A stretch of DNA of 64,000 nt from Flagellimonas oceani (GTDB taxonomy: Bacteria; Bacteroidota; Bacteroidia; Flavobacteriales; Flavobacteriaceae). Below are positions 45,150 to 52,574 of this stretch, piece after piece. The DNA lies in NCBI RefSeq assembly GCF_011068285.1, contig NZ_CP049616.1:4050001-4114000 (forward strand). Direction: 5' to 3'. The position numbers and the translations under genes are program-made. Each line of letters opens with the position of its first letter. Positions within the stretch are counted from its first letter, which is position 1. The notes under the pieces are model-generated. The model saw nothing but the letters and a program-made list of their open reading frames with translations. It was not told the DNA's origin and did not search any database.

Positions 45150-45713
45150 ATGAGGATAGTAATTTTTACATTTTTTCTGCTCCCAATAATTGGATTATCA
45201 CAGAATCAAAAGATAGAACAATTACAAAAGGCTAAAAAGGCAGTTTTAAATAATGTGCAATATTGGAGTGATTCTTTAAAGGTTATTCAAAGGGAAATAG
45301 ACAAGGAAACTGCAAAATACATTTCTCCTGAAGATGCTATATTTTGTGCTACATCTGGAGCGGAATTGAGGTCAAAAGCAGATAGAGGGTCAGAACTAAT
45401 TTCAAAATTGCCAATTGGGACTACCCTTTATGTTCAGGAAAAGAACAATAACTATTACCGTGTCATTACAGAGTATGGCGAAGGGTTTGTTTTTCAATAT
45501 TATGCTTCGAAATTAAATTGCCCTCAATCGAACAACCAAAAGGTTGCTGCCAAGGCATCACTTAGTAGTTCGCCATTAGCAAAGTCAAAATCTACCAACT
45601 ATACAAGAAAGTATAGTAGTTCAAGGAGATACATAAGAGGCCCTAGAGGAGGATGTTATTATATCAATAGTAATGGCAATAAAACCTATGTTGCCCGAAG
45701 TCTATGTAATTAA
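45150..45713 (+). CDS. Exported bacterial SH3-domain protein (element cargo)
   Basis: 187 residues with a signal peptide (MRIVIFTFFLLPIIGLSQ). A short coiled segment is followed by an SH3_3-like domain (~70-125; GAELRSKADRGSELISKLPI, GTTLYVQEKNNNYYRVITEY, GEGFVFQYY). The C-terminus is Ser/Arg-rich and ends in RGPRGGCYYINSNGNKTY, a motif found at the end of various short exported bacterial proteins. Possible cell-wall or surface binding. It is 9 nt from the XRE gene, so the two are co-transcribed. Confidence 0.8.
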   Translation: MRIVIFTFFLLPIIGLSQNQKIEQLQKAKKAVLNNVQYWSDSLKVIQREIDKETAKYISPEDAIFCATSGAELRSKADRGSELISKLPIGTTLYVQEKNNNYYRVITEYGEGFVFQYYASKLNCPQSNNQKVAAKASLSSSPLAKSKSTNYTRKYSSSRRYIRGPRGGCYYINSNGNKTYVARSLCN

Positions 45714-45722
45714 ACTTAGCAT

Positions 45723-45953
45723 ATGGCAGATAAGAGGAGTATAGAAACCTTTCAAGATGTGGCCACCTATTTAAAGGAATGGAGAAAGGGCAATAACATC
45801 AGTCAAGAGGAATTCTCAAGGTTTGCAAAGGTCCAAAGAACTTGGTATAGTAAGATTGAGAGGGGCCAGGCCGAAAACATAACACTTAATTCCCTTTTGA
45901 AATTACTTAATGAAATGGGATGTGAATTGGTGATTAAAGACACACACGCTTAA
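45723..45953 (+). CDS. XRE family HTH regulator (element)
   Basis: 76 residues, a single HTH_3 domain: DVATYLKEWRKGNNISQEEF, then SRFAKVQRTWYSKIERGQAE and a short tail (GCELVIKDTHA). It resembles the HipB/Y4mF-type short regulators of toxin-antitoxin and integrative elements. No toxin-like gene is next to it. It could control the element's minus-strand genes or the exported SH3 gene upstream; neither is shown. Confidence 0.85.
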   Translation: MADKRSIETFQDVATYLKEWRKGNNISQEEFSRFAKVQRTWYSKIERGQAENITLNSLLKLLNEMGCELVIKDTHA

Positions 45954-46001
45954 ACAGTGGGGAGAATGCAACCTCAACTTTCAACAAAAGGTAACTTCGT
46001 G

Positions 46002-46026
46002 CAATACATTTGATATATATGTATTG
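46002..46026. promoter_or_regulatory. Inverted repeat downstream of the XRE gene
   Basis: CAATACAT (46002-46009) and ATGTATTG (46019-46026) are perfect 8-bp arms with a 9-nt spacer, and TACATTTG (46005-46012) inside fits a -7 box. A smaller dyad TAAAAC-AGT-GTTTTA is at 46075-46089. The rest of 45954-46184 shows no gene. Confidence 0.35.
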
Positions 46027-46184
46027 TTTTCTGTATTTAATAAACTATCAAAAAAAATAAATTTCAATAAACTGTAAAACAGTGTTTTATGTAGTTTATT
46101 TGAGGATTTGGAAAGGGTATAAAAACAAGAATAGATTAGTTTTATGGTACTAATGATAGTGCTGAATCTAATTGAATCCAAAAA

Positions 46185-46826
46185 TCAGAGAGATGAGGTT
46201 GAAAGATAGTTGTTGTAAAGTGTTGATGGTGTTGATGATAATACACTGGGCATTACCATTTTTGGAGCGGTTCCAACTATCCCCATACTCTGGACTTGTA
46301 CCTTTTTTTGTTGCGGGGTTGGGTCTCTTAAACTATCTGTGAATCCCGCACTCATTCCGATATTTGCTAAATTGTCCATACCGCTCAAAAAGTTTTGCTG
46401 CCCAGTTGCCAATTTTTGTCCAAGGCCGGCAAGTTCATTTGCTTGTCGTTGCTCGTTCATGGCCCTAATGGTCTTTTCATCTTCGGCAATCAATCGGTTA
46501 CGTTCACGTATCTGGTTGTCCAGATCCATGGCGGCCTGACTGTTCACGTCATTGCTATACTGCTGAATTTTTGGAAGTTCGGAAAGAACACCACGGACAC
46601 CGCCACTTCGTGCGGCATCGACCATTCCGGCCGTTGTCCTTGATGCTTCTTCACGGATGATATCGGAACCTACTGTGCTTATGGGCATATCCTCATAAAC
46701 ATTGTCGAGATCTTGAAATTCAAAATTATCAATGGCCTCTTGCGCTTCCTTTTCCTGTTTATTGCCTTTGAACAACTGTAAACCAGAAGAAAGTGCGCTT
46801 AAACCTAAACCAAATAAAGGACTCAT
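46185..46826 (-). CDS. Small-phage virion/pilot-like protein (element)
   Basis: 213 residues from the ATG at 46826 (MSPLFGLGLSALSSGLQLF); an ATG at 46847 would add seven. The layout is a short Gly/Leu hydrophobic N-terminus, then a long hydrophilic helix rich in Gln, Arg, Ala and Glu (REEASRTTAGMVDAARSGG, NQIRERNRLIAEDEKTIRAM, GLGQKLATGQQNFLSGMDNL). This resembles the DNA pilot or minor virion proteins of microvirus-like and other small tailless phages. The comparison is from memory and only moderately sure. No major capsid gene is seen nearby. Confidence 0.65.
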   Translation of the reverse strand: MSPLFGLGLSALSSGLQLFKGNKQEKEAQEAIDNFEFQDLDNVYEDMPISTVGSDIIREEASRTTAGMVDAARSGGVRGVLSELPKIQQYSNDVNSQAAMDLDNQIRERNRLIAEDEKTIRAMNEQRQANELAGLGQKLATGQQNFLSGMDNLANIGMSAGFTDSLRDPTPQQKKVQVQSMGIVGTAPKMVMPSVLSSTPSTLYNNYLSTSSL

Positions 46827-46961
46827 AGTATCAAAATTTATTATCAAATATAAATATACGATAGATGGTTGTTATAGTAATGATTTGAATACAGAAAATA
46901 TAAATTCTTGAATTTTTGTACATTGTAATTCCCCCGCTCAAATGCACTGTGATTGTGAGCC

Positions 46962-47279
46962 ATGATTAATACTACGTTAAGCAGGAATAAACAATTTTTA
47001 GCCGGAACAGTTTCAACCATCGTTTTAGGTTTTATCACCTGGATGATTTTATATACACCCGATATAGACAAGAAAATAAGTTCACCTAATTCACATAAAG
47101 TTTTGGATAGGATTTGTGGCGATATCGATTCAACCACTTGTAATCAGTTAAGGTTTAAATATAAACTTCTAAATATAGTCAAGGAGAATGAAGTGAAAGG
47201 TGCTGCCTATTTTCAAGTTTATTATGGAATTAGGTATGAGGATCTTACCTTTCGTGATTTGATTGAAAGTAAAGATTAA
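46962..47279 (+). CDS. Small single-helix membrane protein, unknown (element)
   Basis: 105 residues. One N-terminal membrane helix (LAGTVSTIVLGFITWMILY, ~13-31) precedes a short charged domain with VLDRICGDIDSTTCNQLRF and GAAYFQVYYGIRYEDLTF. Plus strand, between the virion-like and Rep-like genes on the minus strand. No family is recognised; it could be a lysis, entry or exclusion protein, but that is a guess. Confidence 0.62.
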   Translation: MINTTLSRNKQFLAGTVSTIVLGFITWMILYTPDIDKKISSPNSHKVLDRICGDIDSTTCNQLRFKYKLLNIVKENEVKGAAYFQVYYGIRYEDLTFRDLIESKD

Positions 47280-47539
47280 AACGATTTTATTCGTATTACA
47301 AATCTCTAGCCCCATACTTCTTTAATGTAAACAAAGATGCAGTATTGCCCACACGATAGTACCCTTGGGAGGTAATACAGATAATATGGGTTTTTCCATC
47401 TTAGGAAAATCGGATTTCTCGACCCCACGGGGGTTCATTAGGTTTTTAAGGGTTAGGTTTTTTGAGTTTTTCTTTGCATCTCCCTTCTGAAAAAATTGAC
47501 CTCAACTATAATTTGGCGCCAAGTTTTTAGCATGGTGGT
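47280..47539. other. 260-nt noncoding region beside the Rep-like gene: hairpin and GC palindrome
   Basis: It contains a short hairpin ACCCC-ACG-GGGGT (47422-47434) and a 10-bp palindrome TTGGCGCCAA (47513-47522) just past the rep stop. No gene is seen. It could contain an origin or the terminator of the rep operon. Confidence 0.4.
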
Positions 47540-48733
47540 TTAATTGAAAAGAATCGGATCAGAATAAAAATCTCGTTTGCTGTAAAAGTAATTTCTGATC
47601 TGTTTGCTCATCATGTCATAAACCGTTCTTTCAAATTTATTGTACTCTCCAGTAAGAAGTATTGACTGCAGTCTTTTGAATTCTTTTAGGTTGGTTTTTT
47701 CAAGATGTTTTAACCCGGTATTGGAAAGTAATTTGGAGCCCTCTTTTTGCATTGAAATATCTATGCCCGTTACTGGGCATATTCTGTTTTTTAAAGGGGT
47801 ATTATTTAACCCTATATTTGAATGGTTAAATTGTTCCACAAAGGGTGTTTCGGAAAGTTGGTTAAATTGTTCCCTTTTTTTGTTCACTAAGAGTGCCAAT
47901 TCAGATTTAAGATTTTTGCTTTTTGATTCAATCAGAATATTCAATTTCTTTCTATCTCTATGTCTTTTTTTTGGAGTTAAGCCGGACCAATATCTCGGGT
48001 TTTTAAAGTCTTTTAGTTTACTTTTTTGTTTGTCTTGCAATCCTTTCATTTGGATGGTAATATCATAGTAAAGTACTTTTTGTAATTGCTTTATTAAATA
48101 ATCAAACGCAAGCCCTATGACGTTAGGGCCAATATCCGCCATTGTTCTGAAACCAACATGATTTAATTGGTGTTGCATTTTAAGAACCTTGATTTCAAAT
48201 CTTAGGGTATTGGTTTGCATAGCATATTGTCTGCCCTTATTGTAAATCTTAATGATGTATTGCTGATGGATTGATTGAGCGTAAAGGCCATCAAAATGAA
48301 ACTCAAATTCGTTACCCTCAAAAAGTAATAACCATTTAATGAAGTCTTGTGGATTGAATATGGAATTAAGGTTAAGTCCTAACTCAATATTTTGAAGTAC
48401 TAAACATTCAGGGGTGACATTAAATAGCGAACAGATATGTTCCCTTATTTCAATTATGTCTTGAAAATAGAAGTCGTTCCCGTTAAATCCTTTGGGGTCT
48501 CTATTCGGTGCTTCTATGCCTTTGATTGAATTATGCATCTTATGGATGCTGCCGGAGAAAAAAATTGTTCCGCTATCATAGACTTTAATTTTGCATTTGT
48601 GATATGAAGCAACCATGAATTTTCCCAGTTCTCCTGTCTTCTCTGAAACTGTGCGATGAAACTCCAAATAAGGGTGGTTTGTGAGTTTGTCAATATCACA
48701 TTCAACTACTTTTATTTTAACGAAATCAATCAT
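47540..48733 (-). CDS. Replication-initiator-like protein (phage/plasmid II/X-type)
   Basis: 397 residues. The N-terminal ~220 residues resemble rolling-circle phage/plasmid replication proteins of the gene II/X type: MIDFVKIKVVECDID, a FEFHFDGLYAQSIHQQYIIK strand pair, IYNKGRQYAMQTNTLRFEIK, and helices before the basic KNPRYWSGLTPKKRHRDRKK. The C-terminal part has CPVTGIDISMQKEGSKLLSN, a motif I recall from Bacteroidetes mobile-element Rep proteins. It would nick the origin to start replication after excision. It follows the small 135-residue gene and excisionase-like gene on the same strand. The active Tyr is not identified. Confidence 0.72.
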   Translation of the reverse strand: MIDFVKIKVVECDIDKLTNHPYLEFHRTVSEKTGELGKFMVASYHKCKIKVYDSGTIFFSGSIHKMHNSIKGIEAPNRDPKGFNGNDFYFQDIIEIREHICSLFNVTPECLVLQNIELGLNLNSIFNPQDFIKWLLLFEGNEFEFHFDGLYAQSIHQQYIIKIYNKGRQYAMQTNTLRFEIKVLKMQHQLNHVGFRTMADIGPNVIGLAFDYLIKQLQKVLYYDITIQMKGLQDKQKSKLKDFKNPRYWSGLTPKKRHRDRKKLNILIESKSKNLKSELALLVNKKREQFNQLSETPFVEQFNHSNIGLNNTPLKNRICPVTGIDISMQKEGSKLLSNTGLKHLEKTNLKEFKRLQSILLTGEYNKFERTVYDMMSKQIRNYFYSKRDFYSDPILFN

Positions 48734-48787
48734 TATCTTTACTCCGTTGTCTATGCGGATAACATTTTGAACAAAATAGATAGGGGG

Positions 48788-49195
48788 CTAAATGCCCCCT
48801 TCTTTTTTTACTTCGGCCTGTGCAAATTCTAAGGTGAACCTTTTGGGGCTTCTGGGGTAATAATCTTTGAAGTAGTAGATGTTTAGTGTTTTACCCCCTT
48901 GGGTCAATTCAAATATCAAAAGGTGTTTCTTGTTGTTTAAATCGCCGTAGGTCCATCTGGGCTGTGAGGTTTTAAACATTCCTGTTGTAGGTTGCCGGTT
49001 CTCCAAATGGTCGTCCATTTCGGTTAACCATTTTGTAACGCCCTTCGCTTTGGAGCGTCCCATATCAATTGTGATTTTAATCCAATCACTCACTGGTCTT
49101 ATACCTTCTCGGTATTTAAATTTCATGGAACCACCATTAATACCTTTCCTATCGTAAACGGATTTGCTGAAAATGCGGTTTTTGAACTTCTCCAT
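48788..49195 (-). CDS. Small basic protein of the element, unknown
   Basis: 135 residues, basic, predicted cytoplasmic. It has alternating strands and helices (SMKFKYREGIRPVSDWIKIT, GRSKAKGVTKWLTEMDDHLE, KHLLIFELTQGGKTLNIYYF). It lies 4 nt downstream of the excisionase-like gene and 54 nt before rep, so it is expressed with them. A role in DNA binding or replication is possible but not shown; no family is recognised. Confidence 0.72.
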   Translation of the reverse strand: MEKFKNRIFSKSVYDRKGINGGSMKFKYREGIRPVSDWIKITIDMGRSKAKGVTKWLTEMDDHLENRQPTTGMFKTSQPRWTYGDLNNKKHLLIFELTQGGKTLNIYYFKDYYPRSPKRFTLEFAQAEVKKEGGI

Positions 49196-49199
49196 GGCA

Positions 49200-49478
49200 T
49201 TAATCGTTTAGGGCAATTAATGCCGATTCAACTTCACTTCTTTTGTAATAGACCTTTCCGGAAAGACCATAGGATTTGAGTTTTCTTTTTTTGGTCCATA
49301 AATACAATGTGCTAAGGTTGATTTTTAGAAGTTCGGCAGTTTCGGATCTTGATAGAAGTTCCTCGGGGTTCTTGGGTTGGAAACACTTTTTGAGTTCGTC
49401 AATTTGTGTTTTGACATCGTTGTTGATGTCATTTCGTAATTGCTGTGGCGTGGTGCCAATGAATTGAATCTGGTTCAT
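49200..49478 (-). CDS. Excisionase-like HTH protein
   Basis: 92 residues. The C-terminal half is a MerR/HTH_17-type winged helix: EELLSRSETAELLKINLSTL, then YLWTKKRKLKSYGLSGKVYY and KRSEVESALIAL, as in excisionases and recombination directionality factors of Bacteroidetes elements. The N-terminal half is a helical extension (LRNDINNDVKTQIDELKKCF). It probably helps excision and represses its own promoter. It is immediately downstream of the ATGATACT repeat cluster. Confidence 0.85.
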   Translation of the reverse strand: MNQIQFIGTTPQQLRNDINNDVKTQIDELKKCFQPKNPEELLSRSETAELLKINLSTLYLWTKKRKLKSYGLSGKVYYKRSEVESALIALND

Positions 49479-49481
49479 AAG

Positions 49482-49568
49482 AGCATTGCTTTAATCATTA
49501 ACAATGCTTAAAATTCAATAAGGGAGAATGATACTAAAAGATGATACTTAGTATCAATTCAGTATCAT
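49482..49568 (-). promoter_or_regulatory. Operator cluster upstream of the excisionase-like gene
   Basis: ATGATACT occurs at 49528-49535 and 49541-49548, and its complement AGTATCA(T) at 49550-49556 and 49561-49568. The middle pair makes a 15-bp palindrome (TGATACT-T-AGTATCA, 49542-49556). Nearer the gene, AGCATTG (49482-49488) faces CAATGCT (49502-49508). This dense set is likely the main control region, or an iteron set, of the element. Confidence 0.68.
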
Positions 49569-50299
49569 TATTGCCTTAGATACTCTTTGTGATTGACAGG
49601 GATATTATTGGACTTACAGTGATTAAGTATCTCCTTTTGGTGTGTTTGGAAAACATCATTCTCATTTTCCGAATTTTCTCTTTTTGCAGTTGCGGAGAAC
49701 TGACCCCTAAATTTCTTAAAATCGAAATGTGCGGCTACTTTTGACCATGAACCGTGAATTTTGTAGGCTTCATCTGCTTCACCCGAAAGAAACAATGCCC
49801 CAATTTTAACTCTTGTTGGAGTCGATTTAGGTGGTTTCTTGTTTTGTCTTTCTAAAATCTCTTGTTCTAAAGGTTCGATTGTTGTTATGACCTCATCGTT
49901 GTGTATGGTGAAATCAAATAAAGGGAAGCCTTCGGGGAACAAGTTTGAAAAATTTAATCGCCCAATTAGATACTTAATATACTGGGAATAAACAATGGCC
50001 TTAAATCGTGTCTCTTGAAATTTAGTAAGGTTAGAATCTTTGATTTTTTGGTTTAATTGATATTCTACCTCTTCGGTTTCAATTAGAAGTTTAGCCTTTT
50101 TAACCTCTGAAATAATTACTTCTAAATCTTCGGGTATGCAAATGAAATGTATCATTCTTGCCACCTCAAGGCCAGTTTCTAACTCTTCTTTTTTTGATTT
50201 GAAGGATTCTTTGGAAAGCAATTCATTTATTCCCTGGATAAAATTGGTGCGAAAACCTTGGTAATCTTCATTTATGTCGAATGCAGGATTTCTTTTCAT
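49568..50299 (-). CDS. Hypothetical protein of the element
   Basis: 243 residues, cytoplasmic, mostly helical. Segments include RMIHFICIPEDLEVIISEVK, FKAIVYSQYIKYLIGRLNFS and a C-terminal KIGALFLSGEADEAYKIHGS followed by WSKVAAHFDFKKFRGQFSAT, which could be a small DNA-binding module. Not recognised. It begins 2 nt after the 163-residue gene and its stop touches the operator cluster, so it ends the int-led operon. Confidence 0.72.
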   Translation of the reverse strand: MKRNPAFDINEDYQGFRTNFIQGINELLSKESFKSKKEELETGLEVARMIHFICIPEDLEVIISEVKKAKLLIETEEVEYQLNQKIKDSNLTKFQETRFKAIVYSQYIKYLIGRLNFSNLFPEGFPLFDFTIHNDEVITTIEPLEQEILERQNKKPPKSTPTRVKIGALFLSGEADEAYKIHGSWSKVAAHFDFKKFRGQFSATAKRENSENENDVFQTHQKEILNHCKSNNIPVNHKEYLRQ

Positions 50300-50301
50300 C
50301 G

Positions 50302-50793
50302 CTAATTAGGATTTCTTAAGTCTCCTTGGTCCCTAATCCAATTCCGATCGGCTTCAACCTCTTCCGGTGTCATGTTGGCCCACCGTTTTTTAAAATAGAC
50401 ACCGATAATATCATGCTTTTTCATTCTTTGTTCTTCCCGTCTAATCCTTGTTGCTAGACTGGCCCCGGCTCTGTAATGAAATTGCTCATGGTTGATTTTC
50501 CATTTAAAAAGCACATGAAGCCGATATTCATAATTCTCTATGGCCTTGTCTATAATCTGATGATAAAGAATATCAAGTTCCTTTCTGGTCAAGGAGGTGT
50601 AATCAAAAGTGTCTTTTAACTTTTTCTGACTATTTCCCGAACCATTATTTGAACTTCTTTTTTGGCCGTGCTCCTTGAAGTGTTCCTGTGCCAGTTTGTC
50701 CATCTTGATCCAATCCGTTGGTGATTCTTGCCATTTCTTGATTGTTGCCTGTTTCGCTTCCGAGGATTTCTTGTGTGCTTCGCTTAAATACAT
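50302..50793 (-). CDS. Hypothetical basic protein of the element
   Basis: 163 residues. The N-terminus is charged and polar (MYLSEAHKKSSEAKQATIKK, then HGQKRSSNNGSGNSQKKLKD), the middle is helical (TRKELDILYHQIIDKAIENY) and the C-terminus is Arg/Lys-rich (SLATRIRREEQRMKKHDIIG, WANMTPEEVEADRNWIRDQG). No family is recognised. It is coupled (2 nt) to the following 243-residue gene and may act with it. Confidence 0.72.
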   Translation of the reverse strand: MYLSEAHKKSSEAKQATIKKWQESPTDWIKMDKLAQEHFKEHGQKRSSNNGSGNSQKKLKDTFDYTSLTRKELDILYHQIIDKAIENYEYRLHVLFKWKINHEQFHYRAGASLATRIRREEQRMKKHDIIGVYFKKRWANMTPEEVEADRNWIRDQGDLRNPN

Positions 50794-50855
50794 TTATTTT
50801 TCGTTTTCAAGGTTGTCTCGATGGTGGTCAGGGGAGTATTTGACTTTTAAATATT

Positions 50856-50990
50856 TTAATCAAGGCCCAAATTTCTTTTTGCCATGGCAATCTCAATTTT
50901 GGTTAATTCAAGTTTTAACTTAAGAGAAAGGTTTTCTTCTTTAAGTTCTCTTAGCCATTCCTCCTGTTTTTCAAATAATGTTTTCTTCAT
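50856..50990 (-). CDS. 44-residue coiled-coil peptide downstream of the integrase
   Basis: 44 residues from the ATG at 50990, 16 nt after the integrase stop. The sequence is one amphipathic helix (MKKTLFEKQEEWLRELKEEN, then LSLKLKLELTKIEIAMAKRN). Placement between int and the 163-residue gene on the same strand and a good start codon make it plausible, but such short ORFs can occur by chance in AT-rich DNA. Confidence 0.5.
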   Translation of the reverse strand: MKKTLFEKQEEWLRELKEENLSLKLKLELTKIEIAMAKRNLGLD

Positions 50991-51006
50991 CTGTATGTAT
51001 TTTGGG

Positions 51007-52332
51007 TTAATTGTTTACGACTTTAAGTTGAGGTTCTTTTCTGCGTTGGTCTTCTTGTTCCATTGCATCAAATTTTGCTCTTGCAATCCTTGAAAGTGTT
51101 GGGTCCGACTTATCTATGTATGTCAAAAAATTACGTTCGTTTACGTGGCCCGTTATATTCATTATCTCTTGCGTGGACCAATTCCCCAAGTTATAGAAGT
51201 TGCATGCAAAGGAACGCCTGCCGGTATGGTTGCTGATCAATTTGTGTTTTGGGAACAAACCTTTTTTACCGTTGTACCTTCCCTGAACTTTTTCCCTAAG
51301 CCCGGATATTCTGCAAACCTCCTTTATTAATGTGGATAGTATGCTGCGCTGACTTTGCTCGTTGTCGGTGAATTTTGGAGGGAAATCATTGCCGTATCTC
51401 CCAAGTACCTCATCCACCTTGTAATGAATAGGTATTTCAATATTCTTTCCGGTTTTGAATTGTTTGAGAATAATATACTTACCACCATCAATGGTCTGGA
51501 TGTTGTTTTTGGTGAAGCGGTGCAAGTCTGAAATTCGTTGAGCGGTGTAGCAGGAAATAATGAACCAATCCTTTGCAATCTGAAGCCGTTCATTCGGCAT
51601 CTCCTTTTCAATGATTTGATCAATTTCTTCAAAGGTCAAATAGGTTACAATATTTTCGTCTTGAAAACCTTTGATGTTCATGTAGTCAGGGTCAACCTTG
51701 CAGCCATTCAGTTGCGAATCCCTCACAATCGTTTTAAGGCGCTTAATGTATCTTCCCTTAGTATTTATGCTCTTTATCTCTGTATTGGTTAGATAATCAA
51801 GAAAATCAGTTGCAAATCGCGTGTTAACCTCTTTAATTTTCAACTTATGGCCCTTGTGCTTTTGATACTTCTCCAGTATTTTGGAAAAGTTGAGGTATTT
51901 CTCAACGGTGTTTTGTTTGTAGTACAGTTTTACGTTATTCCGGATATAGGTCCTTTTCTTTAAGTCTTCACTAAACCATTTAGAATAAGGCACCAAAAAC
52001 TCTTTTTCCTTGATGGGTTCCAAGTTGTTAAACTTCTGTATGATGGTTTTTATGTGCTTACTTTCAATATCGAACAGTCCTTTGGTCTCATCTTTCTCGG
52101 TATCATCAATGAATTTGTCCAACTCTCTTGCAAGATCGTTGAGACGGTTTTTTAATTTCTTGTTCTTAGGGTCGTTTTCCTTGGGTAAGTTGGTGGTGTG
52201 GTTCCAATCCTTTGCATTTTGAATTGATAGGCCCGTGGAGAGTCGAAAATCTTTTTCCCGCCCAATATTGAGTCTTAGATATACTTTGCAGGAGCCTGCC
52301 CTTTTATGGGGATAGAATTTAATATTTGCCAT
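51007..52332 (-). CDS. Tyrosine recombinase/integrase of the tRNA-Asn element
   Basis: 441 residues from the ATG at 52332 (MANIKFYPHKRAGSCKVYLR), the usual N-terminus of Bacteroidetes integrases; an extension to 52407 would run through the arm-site repeats. It has an arm-binding domain, a SAM-like core-binding domain and the catalytic domain with Arg in TAQRISDLHRFT, HxxR in SNHTGRRSFACNFYN, a later His in ITGHVNERNFLTYI and the nucleophile Tyr in that last stretch. It would integrate at the tRNA-Asn 3' end. Its own promoter region carries the TATCCAACA sites, so it may control itself. Confidence 0.95.
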   Translation of the reverse strand: MANIKFYPHKRAGSCKVYLRLNIGREKDFRLSTGLSIQNAKDWNHTTNLPKENDPKNKKLKNRLNDLARELDKFIDDTEKDETKGLFDIESKHIKTIIQKFNNLEPIKEKEFLVPYSKWFSEDLKKRTYIRNNVKLYYKQNTVEKYLNFSKILEKYQKHKGHKLKIKEVNTRFATDFLDYLTNTEIKSINTKGRYIKRLKTIVRDSQLNGCKVDPDYMNIKGFQDENIVTYLTFEEIDQIIEKEMPNERLQIAKDWFIISCYTAQRISDLHRFTKNNIQTIDGGKYIILKQFKTGKNIEIPIHYKVDEVLGRYGNDFPPKFTDNEQSQRSILSTLIKEVCRISGLREKVQGRYNGKKGLFPKHKLISNHTGRRSFACNFYNLGNWSTQEIMNITGHVNERNFLTYIDKSDPTLSRIARAKFDAMEQEDQRRKEPQLKVVNN

Positions 52333-52355
52333 TTTGAACACTTGAAAGTTAGGTA

Positions 52356-52388
52356 TGTTGGATAAAATATCCAACATATTATCCAACA
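52356..52388. repeat. Right arm-type integrase sites (TATCCAACA repeats)
   Basis: Three perfect copies occur at 12-bp steps: one inverted (52356-52364) and two direct (52368-52376, 52380-52388). They lie 24-56 nt upstream of the integrase ATG and match the left-end pair at 43901 and 43913. Confidence 0.72.
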
Positions 52389-52502
52389 TTCTTAAAACCA
52401 AACACAATTTTTATAAATCAATTGCAATTATAGAGCCAGTAAAATAAAGGGTTTTAGGTGTGTTGAAGTTGTTATCTATCTATGGTAATATGATAATAGC
52501 AC

Positions 52503-52520
52503 CCCAAGAGGGGGAGCAGA
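52503..52520 (+). repeat. attR core
   Basis: Right copy of the 18-bp direct repeat that is the tRNA-Asn 3' end. It is followed by what was probably the original tRNA terminator at 52524-52555. Confidence 0.88.
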
Positions 52521-52523
52521 AAT

Positions 52524-52555
52524 AAAGCCCATTCTGAAAGGAGTGGGCTTTTTTG
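52524..52555 (+). terminator. Original tRNA-Asn terminator, displaced by the element
   Basis: AAAGCCCA (52524-52531) and TGGGCTTT (52544-52551) form a stem with a T run, directly after attR. With no gene reading into it now, it is best explained as the tRNA's own terminator before insertion. Confidence 0.75.
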
Positions 52556-52574
52556 TTGGGGGTTGGGCGAGAAG

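Larger units (their letters stand above)
43829..52520. mobile_element. Integrated element in tRNA-Asn (about 8.7 kb), satellite- or small-phage-like
   Basis: An 18-bp perfect direct repeat, CCCAAGAGGGGGAGCAGA, occurs in the tRNA 3' end (43829-43846) and at 52503-52520. A tyrosine integrase gene lies inside the right end. Inside are an excisionase-like HTH gene, a replication-initiator-like gene, a virion-like protein gene, an XRE regulator and several unknowns. Base composition is visibly more AT-rich than the flanks, especially 43.9-47.5 kb. No relaxase, conjugation, terminase, capsid or tail genes are recognised. Confidence 0.88.

Noticed and set aside
45723..45953. Type II toxin-antitoxin system at the XRE gene
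   Set aside because: No toxin-sized partner (HipA, HigB or RelE type) is adjacent; the neighbour is an exported SH3 protein.
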